Of a DNA stretch of 64,000 nt, positions 48,518-56,445 are shown piece after piece; within the stretch, counting starts at the first letter, position 1; each line of letters opens with the position of its first letter. Source of the DNA: Bradyrhizobium symbiodeficiens (GTDB lineage Bacteria; Pseudomonadota; Alphaproteobacteria; Rhizobiales; Xanthobacteraceae); assembly GCF_002266465.3 (NCBI RefSeq), contig NZ_CP029427.2, positions 3,598,501-3,662,500 on the forward strand. Reading direction: 5' to 3'. Under the pieces are notes generated by a model. That model was given only the letters and a program-made list of their open reading frames with translations. It did not search any database and was not told the origin of the DNA. Position numbers and translations under genes: made by a program.

Positions 48518-49536
48518 GCCGCGACGTCGATCGCGAGCTTGAGCAGGTTTGCGGCGGTCGCGGTCTTGGCGCTGTAGTCCTTCCAGGCGGTGTCGCGGGC
48601 GATGTCGCGCCACTTGCCGACGGTCGCGGCATCGAGCGCCGAGACCTTGGCGCCGGCCTTCTCGTAGACCTTGGCGACCTCGACGTCGTCGTCTTGCGCG
48701 CCCTTGCGGCCGAAGGCTTCGAGCTCGGTGCCGACCGCGAGCAGGATGTCCTGCTGATTCTTCGGCAGCTTGTCGAAGATCGCCTTCGACATCATCAGCG
48801 GCTCGAGCATGAACCAGTAGGATGCGCCGGCCCCTGAGGTCAGCGACTTCGCGACCTCTTCCAGTCGGAACGAGATCAGGCTGGTGGAGGAGGTGATGCC
48901 GGCATCGCAGGCGCCGGTCTGCATTGCCGCATAGATCTCGTTCGAGGGCACCGACAGCACCGATGCGCCGGCGGTCTGCAGCACCATGTCCATCTCGCGC
49001 GAGCCGCCGCGAACCTTGAGGCCCTTGGCGTCTTCCGGCGCGACGATCGGCCTGGAGCGGCTGGCGACGCCGCCGGCCTGCCAAACCCAGGTGAGCAGGA
49101 TGATGCCCTTGTCGGCGAGGAAGTCGGTCAGCGCCTTGCCGACCGGCTCCTTTTTCCAGCGCAGGCCCTGGTCGTAGGTGGTCACGAGGCCGGGCATCAG
49201 ACCGATATTGGTCTCCGGCAGCTCGCCGCCGGCGTAGGGCATCGGATAGAGGCTGATGTCGAGCGCGCCCTTGCGCATCGCGGAGAACTGCGCGTTGGTC
49301 TTGATCAGCGAAGAGTTCGGATAGATCTCGGCGGCGATGTCGCCGTTGCTGCGCTTGGCGACCTCGGCAGCGAACATGCGGCAGAGCCGGTCCCGGAAAT
49401 CACCCTTGTCTATCGTGCCGCCCGGGAATTGATGCGAGATCTTCAGCGTGGTCGCGGCATGCGCGGTGCCGATGCCGAAGCGGAGGATGGCGGGTGCAGT
49501 GACGGCGGTCGCGAGCAGATGGCGGCGCGTGAGCAT
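48514..49536 (-). CDS. dctP: TRAP transporter substrate-binding protein, DctP type
   Basis: A 340-residue periplasmic binding protein with a Tat-like signal (TRRHLLATAVTAPAILRFGIGTAHA). The DctP fold shows in TTLKISHQFPGGTIDKGDFRDRLCRMFAAEVAKRSNGDIAAEIYPNSSLIKTNAQFSAMRKGALDIS, the Arg-based carboxylate site in LKVRGGSREMDMVLQTAGASVLSVPSNEIYAAMQTGACDAGITSS and LEEVAKSL. Substrate is probably a carboxylic acid. It is first in the operon, so it is made in excess, as expected. Confidence 0.95.
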   Translation of the reverse strand: MLTRRHLLATAVTAPAILRFGIGTAHAATTLKISHQFPGGTIDKGDFRDRLCRMFAAEVAKRSNGDIAAEIYPNSSLIKTNAQFSAMRKGALDISLYPMPYAGGELPETNIGLMPGLVTTYDQGLRWKKEPVGKALTDFLADKGIILLTWVWQAGGVASRSRPIVAPEDAKGLKVRGGSREMDMVLQTAGASVLSVPSNEIYAAMQTGACDAGITSSTSLISFRLEEVAKSLTSGAGASYWFMLEPLMMSKAIFDKLPKNQQDILLAVGTELEAFGRKGAQDDDVEVAKVYEKAGAKVSALDAATVGKWRDIARDTAWKDYSAKTATAANLLKLAIDVAA

Positions 49537-49871
49537 GGTGTAATCCCCTTGAGCGTTTCTTCGAACGGTTCTTGTTGGCGTGATGTGGGCAGGTCATGTG
49601 ACCGGTGCGTAGGCCCATCCTAGCCGGTCTTTCACCCGATATTCTCTCATCTGATAGTTCGAGACCGATTGCCGGGGCAAGGAGTGGTCGTGCTGCGCTG
49701 CAGCACTTGGGCCGTTCGCAATCAGTGCGGCTCGCGCGGACGTGATTGCGATGAACGGCGGCGCCTCCAGAAATTTATCGGCGAGGCCGTAACAACGCAG
49801 GGCTTCAATCCGTCGAGACTGAATAGCGGCGTCCGTCGCTGACAAACTCCATCCTGAAGGGAATTTCGCTC
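49537..49871. other. divergent intergenic region between dctP and the MxKDx gene
   Basis: About 335 bases. It carries an interrupted GAACGGTTC palindrome near 49563-49571 and is otherwise without coding character. Both promoters must lie here. Confidence 0.45.
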
Positions 49872-50114
49872 ATGACCATTCGTACCCGCATCGTGCTCGG
49901 CGTCTCCGCTGCCGCCCTCTCGCTCGGTCTCGCGCTCGCACCGGCCGCCTTTGCCCAGGACAAGATGGGCAAGGATGACGGCATGATGAAAAAGGACACC
50001 ATGGCCAAGGACGGCATGAAGAAGGACACCATGTCCAAGGACGACGGCATGAAGAAGGATACGATGTCGAAGGACGGGATGAAGAAAGACGACGGGATGA
50101 TGAAGAAGCACTGA
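49872..50114 (+). CDS. pentapeptide MxKDx repeat protein
   Basis: An 80-residue protein with a signal peptide (VLGVSAAALSLGLALAPAAFA) and a mature part built of about ten tandem M-x-K-D-x units (GMMKKDTMAKDGMKKDTMSKDDGMKKDTM). This matches the known MxKDx repeat family of secreted proteins of unknown role. The Met/Lys/Asp pattern could bind metal, perhaps copper. GAAGGGAAT before the ATG serves as the ribosome site. Confidence 0.92.
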   Translation: MTIRTRIVLGVSAAALSLGLALAPAAFAQDKMGKDDGMMKKDTMAKDGMKKDTMSKDDGMKKDTMSKDGMKKDDGMMKKH

Positions 50115-50251
50115 TCTTCGGTCCTCGTCACGGGTGTTTACGCAAAGCCAAACACGCGCTTGAAACAACCGGAACGGCAAAATTCCGGGGCGGTCACGTG
50201 GGCCGCCCCGCAATCATGTGTCAGCTCAAATTCAAACGTTAGTTGCGGATG

Positions 50252-50599
50252 TTACTTGCGCTTCGCCTTGCGCGCGGCGTAACGGGCGTCTCGCCTTGCC
50301 TTCTGCTCGGCCTCGGCTTCAGCCGCCTTTGCGAGGGCTTCTTCGGCTTCGCGGGCGATCCGTGCGGCCTCGAGCGCGGCAGCTTCTTCTGCAAGGCGCT
50401 TCTGCTCGGCCTTTTCCGCCTCGCGCGCAGCCTTTGCCTCGGCACGCTTGGCCGCGAGGGCCTCGCGCTCGGCACGCTTCGCCACAACCGCTGGATCATC
50501 CGGTCCCGGCTGCGACTTGAATTTGTTCAAAAGGTTTTTGCGTGCTTCCTGTGCCGCCTTTTGTCGGTCGGAGAAGCCTGGTTCCCTAAATCCACTCAT
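50252..50599 (-). CDS. DUF6481-like coiled-coil protein
   Basis: A 115-residue, highly charged protein: FREPGFSDRQKAAQEARKNLLNKFKSQPGPDDPAVVAKRAEREALAAKRAEAKAAREAEKAEQKRLAEEAAALEAARIAREAEE, long helix and a Lys/Arg tail. I believe it belongs to DUF6481, a widespread alphaproteobacterial family of unknown role. No membrane or signal segment. Confidence 0.83.
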   Translation of the reverse strand: MSGFREPGFSDRQKAAQEARKNLLNKFKSQPGPDDPAVVAKRAEREALAAKRAEAKAAREAEKAEQKRLAEEAAALEAARIAREAEEALAKAAEAEAEQKARRDARYAARKAKRK

Positions 50600-50865
50600 C
50601 GACGAGCCTTGTCTTCCTCGCTTCCGATCCTACATCACTGCGGTTGGTACGTCGGCTGGGCATAGCAGGCGCCACGCGACGCAGAAGCGTTTACATCGCC
50701 GCGCGTCGCGACGCCACCCATAATCGCAGCCGATCAGGTAGACGAAAAATCGCTCCCCCGACGATCTCTCGTAGCCCCGAAAAACTGCCGAATTGTGATG
50801 TCCCTCATAAGGGGCACGCGGAGCGGCGCCTAGCGTTCGCCCGCTACGGAACGCGGAGCACGGGC

Positions 50866-51102
50866 ATGACGATCTCCAGACTGAGCCTGAAGGCGCTCGC
50901 AATCGCCGTCGCGGTGGCAGCAATGGCCGGCACGGTGCTGCTGCTCGCCCGTCCGCAGCCGATCGAAAGTACCGTCCTGGGGGCCGACTGGGAATGCACC
51001 CAGACCGCGCTCGTGCTCACCACCTGTGCACCGCGGCTCCAGCAGGCGATCCCCGCGGTCGAAACCTCGCGCAAGGATGCGATCCGGGCGACCCGGGGCT
51101 GA
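50866..51102 (+). CDS. membrane-anchored hypothetical protein, 78 aa
   Basis: An N-terminal membrane segment (KALAIAVAVAAMAGTVLLLA) is followed by a periplasmic part with two Cys (WECTQTALVLTTCAPRLQQ) spaced for a disulfide. A GCGGAG-like ribosome site lies before the ATG. No domain recognised. A further small membrane protein with a similar CxxC-type ending (CLMSGRRNC) follows 79 bases later. Confidence 0.68.
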   Translation: MTISRLSLKALAIAVAVAAMAGTVLLLARPQPIESTVLGADWECTQTALVLTTCAPRLQQAIPAVETSRKDAIRATRG

Positions 51103-51181
51103 ACCTGACGATCTGGGCTGATCGGGATGTGACGGGACGTCGCAGAGGTGGTAAGCCGGCTCGCCCGCGCGGTAGGTAGCC

Positions 51182-51424
51182 ATGCCCACGTTTAAGCCCG
51201 AGTCCAAGCTCGAGTCCAAGCCCGAACAGGGCGAGAAGGCGAAATCCCGGCCGAAGCCTCAATCCGGTGATAGCCGCCGCGGCGCGGTCGCCGGCTTGAT
51301 CATCGCGATCCTGATCCTCGGTGTCGGCTGGTGGCTCGCGCGGGACCTTACCGCGGCCAGCAAGATGCAGGACTGCCTGATGTCCGGGCGACGCAATTGC
51401 AACGTGATCGAGCCGGCCCGCTAG
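51182..51424 (+). CDS. membrane-anchored hypothetical protein, 80 aa
   Basis: A polar, Lys/Glu/Pro-rich front (residues 1-32), a membrane helix (AVAGLIIAILILGVGWWLA) and a short tail with two Cys (KMQDCLMSGRRNCNVIEPAR). It lies in the same direction as the previous gene, which has the same single-span plus paired-Cys plan. Function unknown. Confidence 0.7.
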   Translation: MPTFKPESKLESKPEQGEKAKSRPKPQSGDSRRGAVAGLIIAILILGVGWWLARDLTAASKMQDCLMSGRRNCNVIEPAR

Positions 51425-51599
51425 AAGCGCTCCACCACGGCCCGTCGAGCCGAAAAAATGCCGTGATCTTAATCATTTGTAACGCGACTTAGCCGACCAA
51501 GCGGGGCAGCTATATCAGCCGGCATCAAGCCAAGCGCGATTCGAATCGTCTGTTGCGCCAGGCACCACGGCAATCGAGAAAGTAGGGGGTCAAGCACGC

Positions 51600-52367
51600 A
51601 TGAGTGCGTCCAGCCGCATGAAGATCATCATTCCCTTGGTTTCGGCCATGTCGTTGCTCGCGCTTTCGGCGCAGGCCCAGGACGCCAGGCCACCGAGGGA
51701 CGCCGGCCAGCCTCCGGCCCGCCCGGGCGCAGGGGCACCGCCTCCGGACAGTCAGAACATCCGCAAGAGCCCGCCGCAGCAGGCGGCCCGGCCCGCGCCG
51801 CGGCCCGGTGGCCAGCCCCATGCGGGTCCCGGTCCGCACGGCGCCGGCGGTCCGCCGCCGGGACGTTATGTCGCCCGCGGTCCCGCTCCGACGCGCGACT
51901 GGGGCGGACATGCCTATCGTGGCAATCGCTCCTGGGACGGCGGGCGCTGGCGCCACGAAGTCCACAACGGCCGCTCCGGCTGGTGGTGGGACGTTGGCGG
52001 TGTCTGGTATTATTATCCGCAACGGATGGCTGGTCCGCCCGGCTACATCTCTGAAGAGTATTACGACGACGTGCCGGTGGCCTATGCCCCGCCGCCGCCT
52101 CCGGTCGCCTATGCACCGCCACCTCCGCCGCCGGCCGATCCCGGCGCGAGCGCGCTGGGCGGCGCCATCGTCGGCGGCGTGCTGGGTGGACTGATCTCGG
52201 GCAACGCGACCGGGGCTGCCGCGGGCGCGGTTCTCGGCGGCGCGACCGGAGCCATCGCCGGTGCCACCGCCGCATCCCAGCCGGGCTACTACTGGTCACA
52301 AGGCAATTGCTACTACCGCTATCCGGACGGGCAGTACGTGCCGACCGATCCGCGGGCGTGCCGCTAA
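51600..52367 (+). CDS. secreted Pro-rich protein with glycine-zipper segment
   Basis: A 255-residue protein: signal peptide (IIIPLVSAMSLLALSAQA), a long Pro/Gly/Ala-rich stretch (residues ~28-95), a Trp/Tyr-rich domain (RNRSWDGGRWRHEVHNGRSGWWWDVGGVWYYYPQ), YAPPPPP repeats, a glycine zipper (ALGGAIVGGVLGGLISGNATGAAAGAVLGGATGAIAGA) and YYWSQGNCYYRYPDGQYVPTDPRAC. The HEVHNGRSGWWWDVGGVWYYY block is common in Bradyrhizobium envelope proteins. Probably outer-membrane or periplasmic. An intrinsic terminator follows. Confidence 0.88.
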   Translation: MSASSRMKIIIPLVSAMSLLALSAQAQDARPPRDAGQPPARPGAGAPPPDSQNIRKSPPQQAARPAPRPGGQPHAGPGPHGAGGPPPGRYVARGPAPTRDWGGHAYRGNRSWDGGRWRHEVHNGRSGWWWDVGGVWYYYPQRMAGPPGYISEEYYDDVPVAYAPPPPPVAYAPPPPPPADPGASALGGAIVGGVLGGLISGNATGAAAGAVLGGATGAIAGATAASQPGYYWSQGNCYYRYPDGQYVPTDPRACR

Positions 52368-52390
52368 GGCACTGCTCGCATCCTGAGCTG

Positions 52391-52424
52391 AAAGAGGCGG
52401 GCGAATTGCCCGCCTCTTTTTATT
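52391..52424 (+). terminator. intrinsic terminator after the Pro-rich protein gene
   Basis: AAAGAGGCGGGC / GCCCGCCTCTTT, perfect 12-base stem with a five-base loop and a T-run, 24 bases after the stop. Confidence 0.93.
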
Positions 52425-52576
52425 CTGGTGCTGTCAACCGATTGTCTGGATGCGTATCTCGGGGCGGCGTTCGGCGGCGCACAACAACTGCCTGAAAAAA
52501 GCACTGGCTCCCGGCGCCGCTTCACGCGATTCTCAAAAGAAAAAAGTTGGGAAAGCGATTCGCGGGGACGTGGGAC

Positions 52577-52669
52577 ATGCTGGATGCAATCCAGATCAGC
52601 TTGGCGCTTTGGGCCATGATCGTTTGCGGCGGGATCAAGCTGGGGCAGGTGGTGCACTGCCTGTTCTAA
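52577..52669 (+). CDS. possible 30-aa membrane micro-protein
   Basis: A short frame starting MLDAIQISLALWAMIVCGG and ending in a polar-hydrophobic tail (KLGQVVHCLF): one membrane helix and two Cys. A GGGGACGTGGGA site precedes the ATG. Too short for statistical support; typical of the tiny membrane proteins of this genome. Confidence 0.45.
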   Translation: MLDAIQISLALWAMIVCGGIKLGQVVHCLF

Positions 52670-52711
52670 AGCGGTGCGAGCCCTGCCGCCAACGCGGCGG
52701 ATCGCGCGGCG

Positions 52712-52885
52712 TCACACCAGCCAGTTGAAGAACGCAATCGCGCCCCAGACGAGGCCGGTGATCCAGGCCAGCATCACGATGCCGATGGTCCCGAGATAGG
52801 CGATACCGAGCAGGTCGGTCCTTTGTCGTTGCGTCGGGACGTTGGCCGGAGCTGCTGCGTCTTGCGTCATGACGGGAAATACCAT
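52712..52885 (-). CDS. small membrane protein, 57 aa
   Basis: A polar N-terminus (VFPVMTQDAAAPANVPTQRQRTD) and two short hydrophobic segments (LLGIAYLGTIGIVMLAWITGLVWGAIAFFNWL). GGAGGC lies at a good distance before the ATG at 52885, which rules out an ATG upstream. Function unknown. Confidence 0.7.
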   Translation of the reverse strand: MVFPVMTQDAAAPANVPTQRQRTDLLGIAYLGTIGIVMLAWITGLVWGAIAFFNWLV

Positions 52886-53133
52886 CGATGCCTCCACGTG
52901 CTGCCGGGAGCGTCGAAACACGGTTTAACCGAGATACAGGTCGCAGACTGTGACCCAATTCACAGATCTCCTGGAAGAAGCCCAGCCGAATGGCTTCGCA
53001 ATCGGCGCATGCGCATAGCGAGGCAATCGTGCCGGCGCGATTGCCGCAGTCCGGCAGACGCGGACGTTACCCCGCAATCATACGGACGAAATTGCCATGT
53101 GCTTGTCCAGATGGCCGGCTAGAGTTCGGTCTC

Positions 53134-53283
53134 ATGTGTATCAAGTACGACCCACAGCACGAAGCGGAGGCCGCAATGAAGCGGGCCGCAGCATCGGAAG
53201 GCGCCGACCGGCAGCGGCTGATCCAATTGGCCCTGGCCTGGCACGAACTGGCCCGCGATCGTCGCGATGAGCGGGCGGACTGA
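53134..53283 (+). CDS. small helical protein, 49 aa
   Basis: Starts MCIKYDPQHEAEAAMKRAAA and continues as one amphipathic helix (ADRQRLIQLALAWHELARDRRDE). The LIQLALAWHELA segment recurs, as I recall, in many short Bradyrhizobium proteins. The ribosome site is weak. A GC hairpin follows the stop. Function unknown. Confidence 0.58.
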   Translation: MCIKYDPQHEAEAAMKRAAASEGADRQRLIQLALAWHELARDRRDERAD

Positions 53284-53356
53284 GGGCATTCGCAGGGGAT
53301 TGTCGCGTCAACGATGCGGGCCGAGATCGGGTCAGACGGTTGATCTCGATGAGAAA

Positions 53357-53385
53357 GCCCCGTGCTTGGGGGACAAGCACGGGGC
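53357..53385. terminator. GC hairpin after the 49-aa gene
   Basis: GCCCCGTGCTTG...CAAGCACGGGGC, a long perfect stem; weak T content follows on both strands. Position suggests the end of the 49-aa transcript. Confidence 0.6.
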
Positions 53386-53544
53386 CCTTCAAAGCCGACC
53401 GGGGCAGGGAGGTCGGCACCACCTGATTTCATGCCATCCAACGTGCCGGTCGTGATCTCGTTCCGAGCCGCTGCGCATTTTGTTGTGCCGTGCTCGACAG
53501 GCCTGGCGTTGCGCGGGGCGGCTCGGCTTGCTCCCGCTCGAACA

Positions 53545-53569
53545 GGAACCTCCGTTCCTCGCGGACGTT
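53545..53569 (+). promoter_or_regulatory. EcfG-type stress promoter
   Basis: GGAAC (53545-53549), 16 bases, CGTT (53566-53569): a perfect match to the general stress consensus. The next gene's ATG is only eight bases after CGTT, so the message would be leaderless if the start is right. Confidence 0.6.
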
Positions 53570-53577
53570 GGCCGTCC

Positions 53578-53796
53578 ATGACCGACCCCGAGTTACGCGC
53601 ACAGTCCTTCGACATCGCCTGGAAATATCTGGACCGATCCGGCTTGCTCACAGGCGAGCGCGAGGACTCCGCTCGCTTCATCCTGAACCGGATCGACAGG
53701 TTGATGCTGCGAGGGGAGCGGCGCAGGCTGCTGTTGTCGAACGCCGCGATCGACGCCTACCGCTTGCGACCGATGCTCGTGTCGATGGCTACGTGA
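53578..53796 (+). CDS. small helical protein, 72 aa, possibly leaderless
   Basis: A soluble protein (DPELRAQSFDIAWKYLDRSGLLTGEREDSARFILNRIDRLMLRGERRRLLLSNAAIDAYR) with helical, basic character. No ribosome site precedes the ATG; a perfect stress promoter sits directly upstream, placing the transcript start at or near the ATG. No family is recognised. A copy of the 78-base repeat begins 30 bases after its stop. Confidence 0.62.
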   Translation: MTDPELRAQSFDIAWKYLDRSGLLTGEREDSARFILNRIDRLMLRGERRRLLLSNAAIDAYRLRPMLVSMAT

Positions 53797-53826
53797 CCGA
53801 TCCGATCCGATCCGACGAAACGCAAC

Positions 53827-53904
53827 GTTAAGACATCGGCAGCGCCGATTTTGCGATTACGATGCGTGCTTTTGGAACGAAGCGGAGTCGGATCGTGAAC
53901 AAAC
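53827..53904 (+). repeat. dispersed 78-base hairpin repeat, copy 3 (diverged)
   Basis: Begins GTTAAGACATCGGC and ends GTGAACAAAC like copies 1 and 2 (29519, 29879); the middle keeps GCGCCGATTTT, GATTACGATGCG and GAACGAAGCGGAGTCGG. The palindrome is partly lost. Confidence 0.6.
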
Positions 53905-53906
53905 AA

Positions 53907-53925
53907 GAGGCCCCCGAAGGGGCTC
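53907..53925 (-). terminator. terminator of the DUF2171 gene
   Basis: GAGCCCC-TTC-GGGGGCCTC hairpin on the minus strand followed by TTGTTTG, a few bases after the DUF2171 stop. Confidence 0.65.
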
Positions 53926-53930
53926 AATGC

Positions 53931-54158
53931 TCAGGCGGCTTCCGTCTTCGGGACCGCATCGGCATTCATTGAAAGCTTGACGACATCGCCTTCGACGGCG
54001 CCGACATATTTCGTGTCGATGTAATGATGATGGTCCTTGTGACCTTCCGGGCTGTCCTTCCGCGTCAGCTTGATGCGGTTGCCCTCGACGCGGTCGACTG
54101 TGCCGACATGTGCGCCGTCCTTGCCGATGATTTTCATGTGCTCTCTGATCTCAGACAT
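53931..54158 (-). CDS. DUF2171 family protein
   Basis: A 75-residue protein: SEIREHMKIIGKDGAHVGTVDRVEGNRIKLTRKDSPEGHKDHHHYIDTKYVGAVEGDVVKLSMNADAV, a PRC-barrel-like small beta fold, characteristic of DUF2171. It contains a DHHHYID His cluster. AAGGAGG precedes the ATG at 54158. Such proteins often belong to stress regulons, but no EcfG motif is visible here. Confidence 0.9.
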   Translation of the reverse strand: MSEIREHMKIIGKDGAHVGTVDRVEGNRIKLTRKDSPEGHKDHHHYIDTKYVGAVEGDVVKLSMNADAVPKTEAA

Positions 54159-54274
54159 GATGTCCTCCTTGCACCGTCTCAACGGCCAGGATCGACGTTC
54201 GTTGCAGCGGGCGCGCGTTGGACCCAAGGCGATCTCCACGCGTTGACGTCCTCTCGGATCTGCCCAAGACGCGC

Positions 54275-55561
54275 ATGGAGACCATTCAGGCCTATCTCGA
54301 ACGGAAGCACAGGGAACTCAGGCTGTTGAACGACTGCCTGACAAAACCGCTGGATCTGGCGCCTCCGCGATCAGTCGACGAGGTCGTCGGGTCCAAATTC
54401 CAGATCACTGCGGCGCTCAGGGCAGAGCACGAGCTGCAGGCGTGGAAGGCAACGGAAACTGCCTGGTCGCACGCCGCCGATCCCGTCAGCGGGCCCTTCG
54501 AATTCCATTACGATTACCAGCGGGCCGATCTCACGGTGCGCGGTCCTTCCTTCTATGAGTTCGATGGCGGCTGCATAAGCGCGGCGGTCTATACGGCCTC
54601 AGGCATGGCTGCGATCTCCGCCGTGCTGCTCGCCTCCGCGCAAATCGTCGAGAAGGCTGATTTGCTGGTGCTTCCCGGCTCCTATGGCGAGACGCTGGAG
54701 CTGATCCGGGGCCTTGTTCCTCATCTGCGGCTCGTGGCTTTGAGTCTGCCGCTGGGCGATGCGTTCGCTTCGGCGAACTCGCCGAAGATTCTGTTACTGG
54801 ATTCCTGCTCCCTCGCCGGTGCTTTCGAGGCGGCGGTCCGAAGCGACGGCTCTGGTCTCGATTTCGTGCTGTTCGATACGACATGCTTCGCGGGCAGCTC
54901 GGGCCGGATCCGGCGTGTCCTGAGCTGGGCCTGGCGCTGCGGCATTCCGTTGGTACTGGTGCGAAGCCACAACAAGCTCGACTCGCTCGGGGCTGAATAT
55001 GGCCGCCTCGGCTCGGCGGTTTTCGTGCAGGGGAATGATGACCGGCAGCGGGCAGGGCGGCCTGAATGGAGACGTCTTGAAGCCGAAACCCGCAACGCGG
55101 TGCGACTGCTCGGCGGCGCGGCCTTGCCGGCGCATTTCCCGCCCTTTGTCGGCAGCGCGGCCTACCGGGACCTCACGAAGCGGCGTGTCGCGGCGATCCT
55201 GCGCAACGGCCGAAGCACGGCCCGCTATTTTGCAGCAAGGCTCCCGGCGCTCTCGGCGGAACTCCACTTCGCCCATGGTCTCTACGTCACCTTGCGAGGC
55301 AGTCGCCCTCTCGACGAGGCGAGCGCGCGGCAGGCCGCTGAGGACATGAGCAACGAACTGCGTGCCGAGGGCCTCCCGATTCGTCATGCCGGCAGCTTCG
55401 GTTTCGACTTTGCCGCGACCGAATGGTTTCACGACGCGACCACGGACCAGTACAGCGTCCGCGTGGCGGTATCCGACCTGCCGACGCAGGTGTGGGACGA
55501 TCTCACCGCGGCCATTGCGCGGTGGTGGCAGGTTCGTCAATCGAGAGGTGGCGGAGGATGA
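54275..55561 (+). CDS. orphan PLP-dependent (fold type I) enzyme-like protein
   Basis: A 428-residue protein with the plan of cystathionine-synthase-like or aminotransferase-like enzymes. A cofactor-type Gly-rich segment (YTASGMAAISAVLLAS), LLVLPGSYGETLELI, a D-x-T near FVLFDTTCFAGSSGRIRRV and the putative Schiff-base Lys in LVLVRSHNKLDSLGAEYGRLG occur in the expected order; a small C-terminal domain closes it (AEGLPIRHAGSFGFDFAATEWF). I cannot place it in a named family. An upstream in-frame start at 54218 is possible. It stands next to no biosynthetic gene, so the substrate is unknown. Confidence 0.72.
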   Translation: METIQAYLERKHRELRLLNDCLTKPLDLAPPRSVDEVVGSKFQITAALRAEHELQAWKATETAWSHAADPVSGPFEFHYDYQRADLTVRGPSFYEFDGGCISAAVYTASGMAAISAVLLASAQIVEKADLLVLPGSYGETLELIRGLVPHLRLVALSLPLGDAFASANSPKILLLDSCSLAGAFEAAVRSDGSGLDFVLFDTTCFAGSSGRIRRVLSWAWRCGIPLVLVRSHNKLDSLGAEYGRLGSAVFVQGNDDRQRAGRPEWRRLEAETRNAVRLLGGAALPAHFPPFVGSAAYRDLTKRRVAAILRNGRSTARYFAARLPALSAELHFAHGLYVTLRGSRPLDEASARQAAEDMSNELRAEGLPIRHAGSFGFDFAATEWFHDATTDQYSVRVAVSDLPTQVWDDLTAAIARWWQVRQSRGGGG

Positions 55562-55594
55562 ATATCGTCGCTTGCGCGACAGAGGACGCCTCGA

Positions 55595-55846
55595 TCAGTC
55601 GATCGCCAGGCAATGCTCCAGGGCAGGCTTTTCGTCGTTGTCGCGGCTGGGACGCGCCCACTCCTGAACGGCGAAGGAAAGCTGATGCTCGCCCATGGCG
55701 GCGCCAATGATCGATGCTTGAGCCACCTTGATAGGCCTCGTGACCACGCTGGTGTTCACAACGCCTGCGTCAATTGCCAGATACGACATCGCGACGATTG
55801 CCACCGCAGATGCGATGGCCATTCTCGTCCATTCGGCTGGAAGCAT
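55595..55846 (-). CDS. small exported or anchored protein, 83 aa
   Basis: An N-terminal hydrophobic segment (MAIASAVAIVAMSYLAIDAGVV) followed by a polar part (RPIKVAQASIIGAAMGEHQLSFAVQEWARPSRDNDEK). An AAGGA site lies five bases before the ATG at 55846, which supports this start. Convergent with the PLP-like gene. Function unknown. Confidence 0.6.
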   Translation of the reverse strand: MLPAEWTRMAIASAVAIVAMSYLAIDAGVVNTSVVTRPIKVAQASIIGAAMGEHQLSFAVQEWARPSRDNDEKPALEHCLAID

Positions 55847-55963
55847 CGGAGTCCTTAACCGGGCGCAATTCGCCCGGCGCATACATAGGACTGATCGGCG
55901 CCGATCAAAGGCCGGCGTATGGTTACCCACGCGTTCGTGAAGGGCGGTGGATTAGAATGGGGC

Positions 55964-56040
55964 TGGCGATCCCGGCAGGAATCGAACCTGCAACCCTCAG
56001 AGTAGAAATCTGATGCTCTATCCAGTTGAGCTACGGGACC
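55964..56040 (-). tRNA. tRNA-Arg (anticodon TCT)
   Basis: Minus-strand cloverleaf: acceptor GGTCCCG with CGGGATC (one G-U), D-arm GCTCAACTGGATAGAGC, anticodon loop ATTTCTACT, T-arm GGTTCGATTCC, discriminator G and encoded CCA. Confidence 0.96.
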
Positions 56041-56445
56041 GTCTTGAGCCGCCCCAGAGGCGAGGCTGGCTGTTCATCTACCATGCCAAATATGAAAAAT
56101 ATCGTCTTTCGCCAAGTCTGAACCGAACCGTTTTGCTCAGAGCCGCGACAAAGCGAGACGGTGGCATGTCAGGGTGCCGGGTTGAGCGGCAGCGGACTGG
56201 ACGATGGATTACATCGCCGGGAACGCTGGCCAGCTTCCGGGATGTGGCTGCCGGTCGACGGGTCGGGTATTGCTGCGCCATCAGGACGGCGTGAGCGGCG
56301 GTATCTTGATCGGTCTCCTCTGGGCTTGCCTTTCCATGGCGAATGCGACGATTTGCACCTTTGGTTCCATCGCCTTGAGTCCGTCACCTTTCCGCGCATT
56401 TCATGCTGCCTGCGGGCGGCTGTCCGCGACTTCCGGGAGTCCATC
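56041..56445. other. intergenic region before the macroglobulin gene
   Basis: About 400 bases. The left part is AT-rich (CAAATATGAAAAATATCG near 56087) and may hold the promoter. An open frame in the macroglobulin frame extends to 56161 but its translation (Arg/Gly-rich, no ribosome site) is not protein-like; the signal peptide begins at 56446. No other gene is visible. Confidence 0.5.

Noticed and set aside
49872..50114. Tandem repeats as a CRISPR or satellite array
   Set aside because: The periodicity is codon-based (MxKDx units) inside a signal-peptide protein; there are no spacers.
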